Assembly (NCBI GenBank): GCA_021325255.1
Contig: JAJPHP010000002.1
Location: 1-14,001, forward strand
Length of the DNA stretch: 14,001 nucleotides
DNA from: Nitrososphaerota archaeon
GTDB taxonomy: Archaea; Thermoproteota; Nitrososphaeria; Nitrososphaerales; CADDZS01
Direction of reading: 5' to 3'
Positions within the stretch are counted from its first letter, which is position 1; the number at the start of each line of letters is the position of its first letter. The notes under the pieces are model-generated. The model saw nothing but the letters and a program-made list of their open reading frames with translations. It did not search any database and was not told where the DNA came from. Positions 7,271 to 11,858 of the stretch are shown here, piece by piece. Position numbers and translations under genes: made by a program.

Positions 7271-7834
7271 TCAGATCAGTGGCGTTTCCTTAATCTCATG
7301 CCTCAAGTTTTTGATATAGTAATAAAATAGATCTGTTACAATTCCTCTTGCAAGCCTGCACACGCGCTCAACATCCGCTCTTTCAAAATCAGCAACTCTG
7401 AAGTTTACCGCAGCCAGATCTTTTTCAAAAAGCGAAGTGAACGCTCGTTTGACTATGTTGCCTTCTTGATCATATTCAGACTCAACTAACACAGCACTTT
7501 TGAAAACAAGTTTTGGGTTGGCAAGTATGTAGCCCAATTCTCTGATAGCTCCTTGACTCATGCCCTTGAAAGTCAGTACTATGAGGTTGATGTTGGAGTT
7601 CTCGAGAGCGAAGATGCTTTTTAGAAAATTGTCCCTTCTAAATTCTGCACTATCTCGCAAATCTTCGACAAGGTATGTCTGGCTGTAACCTGCTTCCGAT
7701 CTCAGTTTCTCTCTAAGTATCAGCAAATTTTGCTTTTCCGAAGGAGGAAAATAATGTCCATAGATTCCGATCCTCAGATTCGGCTTTAGTTTCGAAAATG
7801 GATATATCCAATCCGCAGCCTGACTGTCAAACAT
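7271..7834 (-). CDS. Rossmann-like protein resembling nucleoside deoxyribosyltransferase/SLOG-type domains
   Basis: This 187-residue protein opens with a hydrophobic strand and loop (RIGIYGHYFPPSEKQ, 21-35), a polar helix (LREKLRSEAGY), a second strand ending in acidic residues (YLVEDLRDS), then INLIVLTFKGMSQGAIRELGYI (82-103, quoted here as LIVLTF, GMSQGA and IRELGYI) and a further strand (SAVLVES). A strand followed by a Gly-rich turn and an (A/I)xELGY helix is reminiscent of nucleoside 2-deoxyribosyltransferase-like, TIR-like and SLOG folds, which bind or cleave nucleotides and in prokaryotes often belong to stress or defence systems. This is resemblance only; I do not assert enzymatic activity. 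No membrane segment or signal is visible. It is transcribed divergently from the ArsR-like gene, from a TATA box that leaves almost no leader, and is probably controlled by the operator between them. Confidence 0.6.
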   Translation of the reverse strand: MFDSQAADWIYPFSKLKPNLRIGIYGHYFPPSEKQNLLILREKLRSEAGYSQTYLVEDLRDSAEFRRDNFLKSIFALENSNINLIVLTFKGMSQGAIRELGYILANPKLVFKSAVLVESEYDQEGNIVKRAFTSLFEKDLAAVNFRVADFERADVERVCRLARGIVTDLFYYYIKNLRHEIKETPLI

Positions 7835-7864
7835 TCCAGAGCCATCCTTTCGACTGAGTGTAGA

Positions 7865-7872
7865 TTATATAA
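7865..7872 (-). promoter_or_regulatory. TATA box of the 7834 gene
   Basis: TTATATAA lies with its centre 34 bases upstream of the ATG at 7834. Initiation about 26 bases downstream would give a leader of only 8 or so bases, typical of archaeal near-leaderless transcripts. Confidence 0.6.
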
Positions 7873-7892
7873 GCAGAGGAAGTAGCCATGAA

Positions 7893-7928
7893 CTTGATAT
7901 TAACCAACTAAGCTTGATATTCATCAAG
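7893..7928. promoter_or_regulatory. Candidate operator of the divergent ArsR-like regulator
   Basis: A 16-base palindrome, CTTGAT-ATTC-ATCAAG, occupies 7913-7928 and directly abuts the TATA box of the regulator gene, where a bound dimer would block TBP/TFB. The left arm with its spacer, CTTGATATT, is repeated exactly at 7893-7901, 20 bases (two helical turns) upstream, with only a weak right arm (ACCAA). The arrangement is what a dimeric winged-helix protein would bind on one face of the helix, controlling both divergent genes. Binding is inferred. Confidence 0.6.
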
Positions 7929-7936
7929 TTTATAAG
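7929..7936 (+). promoter_or_regulatory. TATA box of the ArsR-like regulator gene
   Basis: TTTATAAG lies 49 bases before the ATG at 7985. Initiation near 7958 would leave a leader of about 27 bases with a weak AAAGG at 7966-7970. The box begins one base after the palindrome ends. Confidence 0.6.
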
Positions 7937-7984
7937 TGTCGAAGCTGAAGTATTCTCTAGCTACTAAAGGCATGATTTCGTAGC

Positions 7985-8329
7985 ATGGCGGTGTCAGAAC
8001 TATTACAAAAGGAGGACAAAAAGATCCCTCAAGAAGTCAGGGGAATAATCGAAGCTTTAGCTGAGCCTTCGAGAAGAGGGATCACAATGATACTAGCCGA
8101 GAATACTATGAGAAAGAAAAGAGGAGAAGAGCTCTCATTCAAAGAGCTTCTGGCTCTGGTCAAGCCCATGAATCCAAGCACACTGAACCATCATTTGAAG
8201 GGTCTTATGGAGGCGGGATTGGTTGAGAATATTTACATGAAAAAGGAATCTACTAGCGAATACTCCTTTTACAAAGCTAGCGAGCTTGCAATCGACTTTC
8301 TGAAAATGGTCGGCGCTAGATTGGAATAG
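7985..8329 (+). CDS. ArsR-like winged helix-turn-helix transcriptional regulator
   Basis: This 114-residue protein has the ArsR-type order: an N-terminal helix ending in ALAEPSRRGITMIL (24-37), a helix LSFKELLALV, the recognition helix STLNHHLKGLMEAGLV (65-80), a short wing (NIYMKKEST..YSFYKAS) and a C-terminal helix for dimerisation (LAIDFLKMVGARLE). The Asn-His-His-Leu of the recognition helix is typical of the group. No Cys-based metal site is visible, so metal sensing is unlikely; the ligand is unknown. The ATG at 7985 is chosen because the ATG at 7972 is stopped by TAG after three codons. The palindrome and repeated half-site just upstream suggest that it represses its own gene and the divergent Rossmann-like gene. 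Confidence 0.85.
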   Translation: MAVSELLQKEDKKIPQEVRGIIEALAEPSRRGITMILAENTMRKKRGEELSFKELLALVKPMNPSTLNHHLKGLMEAGLVENIYMKKESTSEYSFYKASELAIDFLKMVGARLE

Positions 8330-8342
8330 TTTGAGTCAAACT
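8328..8342. repeat. Short perfect palindrome at the end of the regulator gene
   Basis: AGTTTGAGTCAAACT is perfectly symmetrical around one base and begins within the TAG stop codon of the regulator. It could form a 5-base stem with a 5-base loop, or act as a second weak binding site, since TTGA..TCAA is shared with the upstream operator arms. No T-run follows at once, so a terminator role is not clear. Confidence 0.35.
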
Positions 8343-8542
8343 GCTTCTAGTATAATCCCGTTGGTTCTTTATTCACTACCATGTCTCGCAGGAATCGGCG
8401 ACTATTCTGCCCACAAGTTCATTCAAGGTCTTTGGGCTTTGAGTCTCCTGCAATCCATGCTATCACTCAATGCGTTCTTTGTGTAGATGCATAGTTGAGA
8501 TTATCAATTAGGCTATGAAAATGATCTTTCCTGAGCAACTAA

Positions 8543-8715
8543 CTAGTTGTTCGGTCGACCATTCACTTTCTCTATTATCCGGTCTATCTCATCTGTATTG
8601 TCGAAATTTACCCTTATCGAATTAGGAAGAGGCCGATGCGCAATCGAAGTGTCTCAAAGTCTGCCTTCTTGGTGCTCCTTATCTGGTACTCACTCATCTA
8701 TGACGACTTCAAATC
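8543..8715 (-). pseudogene. Decayed fragment of an unrecognised gene
   Basis: Reading the minus strand, three frames supply successive protein-like pieces. They are FEVVIDE (about 8695-8715), YQIRSTKKADFETLR (about 8650-8690) and IAHRPLPNSIRV followed by DEIDRIIEKVNGRPNN ending at the TAG at 8543-8545. Single-base changes near 8648 and 8695 would connect them. The pieces are hydrophilic, with a normal amphipathic helix at the end, and look like the C-terminal part of a cytoplasmic protein. I do not recognise the family. The call rests on protein-like composition only and could be chance. Confidence 0.35.
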
Positions 8716-9215
8716 AAAGGTCTTGGCAATCCAACTTTTCGATGCGTCGTCATGGTAGATTGCGAGCTCGACATACGAACTGTGATGTCGCATCTAGTAG
8801 GTGTGAATGCAATTGGTACTCCAATTGCATGTCCGCGATCGGCGGTCATCGTTACGACCATACTCTCTAGTCTTTACTCGATGCTACTGCGAATTCCACT
8901 TAACATGGAACGTTCCACCACTTTTAGAAAATGACAAGCATGAGAATAATGACATAAGCCGGAAGATTTGTGCTATGCATATTCACCATGATTTACCGTA
9001 GGACAAGGATTTGGCTGCAAAAAAATGGGAACAAAATCTTGCTCCTAGTTGCTCCTATTATCGGCCTTAGATGCATATTCGAAGAGTCTCTTTCCGGTTA
9101 GCAACGCCCATCGAGCCAAGTAACCTCGATCTCATAGTAAGCATGCGCGTCTCCAAGTCCTCAGTCAAGAGTAATATCGTATATTACACAATGATATATA
9201 TCACAATATCCGTCT

Positions 9216-9251
9216 TAGTACAATCCTGTAATGGGATCTACGAGCTTGCCG
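9216..9251 (-). repeat. Vestigial Rhs core fragment
   Basis: The minus strand reads GKLVDPITGLY, matching GKLIDPVTGLY of the Rhs core. At the DNA level 29 of 36 bases match the large gene (around 12586-12621). Flanking similarity fades quickly, though weak resemblance may extend down to about 9190. No tip remains in frame. It is the most decayed of the Rhs copies. Confidence 0.6.
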
Positions 9252-9450
9252 CACGCTCGTCTTAAGTACAATCCCCGCTTGAGCAATATTAGGAGTCGAC
9301 CGAGAAGTCAGTTGTTCCCTTGACATAGCACCGTTCTAAGGGGGCTATAGTTGATCGTTTCATTTTTATTTTGAATCCATAGTCCGATTAGTTGAGGAAT
9401 AACACTCCGCTACCATCCTCTGTGATGGATCAATCTTTTGCGCCGGGCTT

Positions 9451-9729
9451 TCATTCAGTTCTCTTGTTTTCGCTTTCGTTGGCTTGTACTCCGCCCCGGT
9501 ACCATTTTTGGGCCTTCCGGATATACAAAACGCCAATTGGAAGATCAGCAAGGCCTAGTCCAAAAGAAAGAAAGAAAAAGAATATGACAAGCGTTCCCTT
9601 CCAATCAGTGATAGGTTTCGGGAGCATTATGAAATACAATATCGATCCCAACAAGAGGGAAGCACTCCCCACGCCGAGAGTCCGCATGAGCAACCAATGT
9701 CGGTGAAACTTCCTTGATGCTGGAATCAC
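9451..9729 (-). CDS. Small two-helix membrane protein, candidate immunity partner of cassette C
   Basis: The 92-residue product starts at a GTG (9727-9729). A basic N-terminus (ASRKFHRHWLLMR) is followed by a helix at about 18-37 (GVGSASLLLGSILYFIML), a short loop (PKPITDWKG), a second long hydrophobic stretch at about 45-70 (TLVIFFFFLSFGLGLADLPIG) and a charged tail (RKAQKWYRGG, then NESENKRTE). It is an integral membrane hairpin of unrecognised family. It lies 100 bases downstream of the Rhs tip ending at 9830, on the same strand, the position where Rhs immunity genes are found in bacteria. That role is inferred from position and from the hydrophobic character of the tip. Overlapping frames on the other strand are less protein-like. 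Confidence 0.6.
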   Translation of the reverse strand: MIPASRKFHRHWLLMRTLGVGSASLLLGSILYFIMLPKPITDWKGTLVIFFFFLSFGLGLADLPIGVLYIRKAQKWYRGGVQANESENKRTE

Positions 9730-9829
9730 AAATTTCGCCTACTAATTATTGACTCGATTCGCGATGTGTCACCTAATAATCAGAACGCTAATTTCGGGAA
9801 AGAAGATCTCCTAACCCCTGGCGAGAAAT

Positions 9830-10783
9830 TCATGACTGGCCATATTGTGTCCCCTCCACTCCTATGTCAGCGAGAAATCCTCCAATATCCACGCCAGCGA
9901 CCACCGAGGCAACCGCAGCTCTCATTTCATCGTATCCTGCAACCCCGGCGACGTCTATGAGACCTGACGCAATTAGCATCATTGACTGAGAAAAAGAAAT
10001 GCCATTTGCTATCATATCTCCCATAACTCCAACAGAGAACGAAGCAAGGGCATTTATGAACCCACCCGGATTGTGATTTACAACAGCGTCTTCAATTGCG
10101 AGGGACAAATCACCTAATGCTTGTGCTGTGAGAACTTTCAAAATGTCGGAAGCTGTGAATACAGGCGCACCTAACAACAAATCCAGTATTGTTACCGCAT
10201 CAATAGCCATTTGACCCAGTTTGTCCGGATCGGACAGGTATATCTTAATGAACCAACAAGAGAAATCAGTTTTCGAACATATTGACGAGGAGGAGCTTTG
10301 CTGACCTGCTGAGCATCCTGCGCTCGAAAAGCTACATGAGTCAACACTCGATCCACCAGGTGTTGCCACGGTTGTTTGAGGCTGGGGCGGTTTGTACACC
10401 TGGTTGCCAGTGCCACACCCAAAGTATCCACAGCCATTCGGAATGTACGGTGGTGGGTTGTGAAAGTCTGTGGATCCTCCAGCATTACCACCATTATAAG
10501 TGAACATGTTCCCGCTCGGATCTAAGTACATCAGAGGATTGTCCCTCGCGTACACGTATCTGTTCATTGTCTGAGGATCTTGGAGGCTGCCCGCCTTGCT
10601 GTCTTCGGTGATGAATCTCCCGCTTTCTGGGTCGTAGTACCTCGCTCCAAAGTAGTACAATCCAGTAACAGAATCTATGAGCTTGCCAGTGAAGAGGTAG
10701 TATATGCCAGAGCCCGAAGGATTGTATTCAGGGCCGAACGGCAGGTAATCAGGGCTGAATTGGACGCTTGCCCTAAAATACAA
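9830..10783 (-). CDS. Orphan Rhs core fragment with Cys-rich linker and hydrophobic tip (cassette C)
   Basis: The ORF begins at a weak TTG just outside the Rhs homology, which starts at SVQFSPDYLPFG (residues 6-17). GLYYFGARYYDPESGRF, NRYVYARDNP and the core-closing DPSGN (88-92) follow. The linker differs from those of A, B and the large gene: it is rich in Pro, Ser and Cys (six Cys between about 118 and 176, e.g. NGCGYFGCG and SCSFSSAGCSAG). The tip from about 185 is a helical, hydrophobic domain of some 130 residues (AIDAVTILDLLLGAPVF, ALASFSVGVMGDMIANG, MMLIASGLIDVAGVAG). It is unrelated by eye to the tips of A and the large gene. No known toxin fold or catalytic motif is recognised; a membrane-active or pore-forming mode is one possibility. 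With no YD repeats upstream it is probably a silent cassette; its true start, if any, is unknown. Confidence 0.7.
   Translation of the reverse strand: MYFRASVQFSPDYLPFGPEYNPSGSGIYYLFTGKLIDSVTGLYYFGARYYDPESGRFITEDSKAGSLQDPQTMNRYVYARDNPLMYLDPSGNMFTYNGGNAGGSTDFHNPPPYIPNGCGYFGCGTGNQVYKPPQPQTTVATPGGSSVDSCSFSSAGCSAGQQSSSSSICSKTDFSCWFIKIYLSDPDKLGQMAIDAVTILDLLLGAPVFTASDILKVLTAQALGDLSLAIEDAVVNHNPGGFINALASFSVGVMGDMIANGISFSQSMMLIASGLIDVAGVAGYDEMRAAVASVVAGVDIGGFLADIGVEGTQYGQS
10502..10769 (-). repeat. Rhs core repeat, copy C
   Basis: This segment aligns with 3473-3740 of copy A at an apparently constant offset of 7029 bases. It covers the core from SVQF to DPSGN. Both flanks are unrelated to the other copies: a different linker and tip to the left, and non-Rhs sequence with a small membrane ORF to the right. 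Confidence 0.8.
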
Positions 10784-10822
10784 TTATATCTCAAAGGGTA
10801 TGGCTCCGCTGGTCCGATTTCA

Positions 10823-10996
10823 TCAATATCCGCGCGGAAGCCTCCGCCACCATCGACTTACCAGAAAAAAGAGCACAATCATCACAATTCCTGCAATTAG
10901 CCAACCCAACCCGACCTCTGCGCATACAAGAGGGCTCCAAGAATCTGAACACATTGGAAACGAAGGTGGTGGTGGAGCTTGTAGAAAAGTCTGCAT
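10823..10996 (-). CDS. Small single-helix membrane protein
   Basis: An ATG at 10994-10996 opens a 57-codon frame ending at TGA (10823-10825). The product has a Pro-rich start (MQTFLQAPPPPSFPMC), a second Cys, one strong transmembrane helix at about 29-47 (GLGWLIAGIVMIVLFFLV) and a basic, Trp-containing end (SRWWRRLPRGY), consistent with an anchor with its C-terminus in the cytoplasm. An 83-codon frame overlaps it (10791-11042) but is not hydrophobic and less protein-like. It lies 97 bases downstream of the six-helix protein at 11094-11789 and upstream of the cassette C core fragment, so it may be the last gene of the large Rhs operon. No family recognised. Confidence 0.5.
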   Translation of the reverse strand: MQTFLQAPPPPSFPMCSDSWSPLVCAEVGLGWLIAGIVMIVLFFLVSRWWRRLPRGY

Positions 10997-11093
10997 CTAA
11001 TTTACCACTGTGGTCTATTCGAGTGCAAAACAAAAGGAGCATATCAGATGCTGTAATCCATTCGACATATCTCCGCCGTAGTGATATTGCATC

Positions 11094-11789
11094 CTAATTC
11101 AAGCCCAAGGTCCACTTTGCAAAACGATACATGTAGATCCCAATGCCGACAATAATCAAAAGAATTGAGACCAGAAAAACATTATTCGGTTGATTCTGTA
11201 TGTACAGATAAGCGAAAAGGAGTCCTCCGCCAGATAACGACACTGAGGCTATTACTAACGAATACTTGGAATACCGCTTGTTCAATTTCGTTGCATTGGG
11301 TTTACTTGCGTCTAGACTACCCAAGTGGGAAGCCCTTTCTATTATCATCTTGGCTTCTCGAGGTCGTATTTTGTCATAAGAGTAACCGAGCGCGAGTGCG
11401 AGAACTAAGTAAATAGGAAGGTCGGCTGGAACAGCCACTGCTAAATGCCTCACTGGATTTGAGCTGTAAAATACAAGAGTGCCCAGTCCCTCAAAAAAAC
11501 CGAAGAAGAGCAACGATAATATTAGTGACTTGGAAATCGGGTTGCTGGTTGGCAATCTGTCATAAGCCCAGTCAAGCGACGCGCCGAGAAAAAGCCCAAT
11601 AATGGCACCACCTAGAACCGAATCCACTATAACGGCGGAAGAGATTGGATAGGGTGGCAGTTTCAAGGATTTCTCAAACAAATACTCACTACTCAGTCGG
11701 ATTGCAACGCTGAGAAAACCAGTGAAAAGCCCAGCGATCAGACCTGACTTGTATCCCGCCATGTGCGGTATTTCCAAAGTCTGCTTCAT
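11094..11789 (-). CDS. Six-helix membrane protein, candidate immunity partner of the large Rhs gene
   Basis: The 231-residue product has about six hydrophobic segments: residues 15-32, 50-73, 85-108, 115-138, 176-197 and 203-222. A Gly/Ala-rich character (GLIAGLFTGFLSVAI, LGGAIIGLFLGASL) and a polar, basic cytoplasmic-type loop (139-175, PREAKMIIERAS) separate them into four plus two helices. I do not recognise the family and see no transporter or enzyme motif. It starts 69 bases after the stop of the large Rhs gene, on the same strand and without a clear TATA box, so co-transcription is likely. That position, next to a tip with hydrophobic segments, makes it the best candidate for a cognate membrane immunity protein; this is inference. 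Confidence 0.65.
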   Translation of the reverse strand: MKQTLEIPHMAGYKSGLIAGLFTGFLSVAIRLSSEYLFEKSLKLPPYPISSAVIVDSVLGGAIIGLFLGASLDWAYDRLPTSNPISKSLILSLLFFGFFEGLGTLVFYSSNPVRHLAVAVPADLPIYLVLALALGYSYDKIRPREAKMIIERASHLGSLDASKPNATKLNKRYSKYSLVIASVSLSGGGLLFAYLYIQNQPNNVFLVSILLIIVGIGIYMYRFAKWTLGLN

Positions 11790-11858
11790 GGAGACCAGCC
11801 AAACCGATTAAGTTTTTGCCATTTCTTGAGCGTCTGTAGCTTCCAATGCGAGACAATT

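Larger units (their letters stand above)
8343..9450. other. Gene-poor stretch with decayed coding fragments
   Basis: About 1.1 kb lacks a convincing intact gene. The longest plus-strand frames (8547-8870, 8752-8934, 8807-9001) have low-complexity-like Ser/Arg/Cys-rich compositions and look spurious. On the minus strand there are protein-like fragments broken by stops: the piece at 8543-8715 listed separately, and a short stretch around 8380-8450 reading TLNELVGRIVADSCETW before a stop. A remnant of Rhs core sits at 9216-9251. No RNA gene was recognised. Confidence 0.5.

Noticed and set aside
8547..9001. Three overlapping plus-strand frames (107, 60 and 64 codons)
   Set aside because: None has a promoter, domain or hydrophobic pattern, and the minus strand over part of this region reads more protein-like pieces.
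9366..9706. Alternative frames over the 92-residue membrane protein
   Set aside because: Neither the 61-codon minus frame nor the 104-codon plus frame shows helices or motifs, while the chosen frame has two clear transmembrane segments.
10791..11042. 83-codon minus-strand frame
   Set aside because: It overlaps the 57-codon membrane ORF in another frame and has a Ser/Cys/Arg composition without structure; the shorter frame has a textbook membrane helix.
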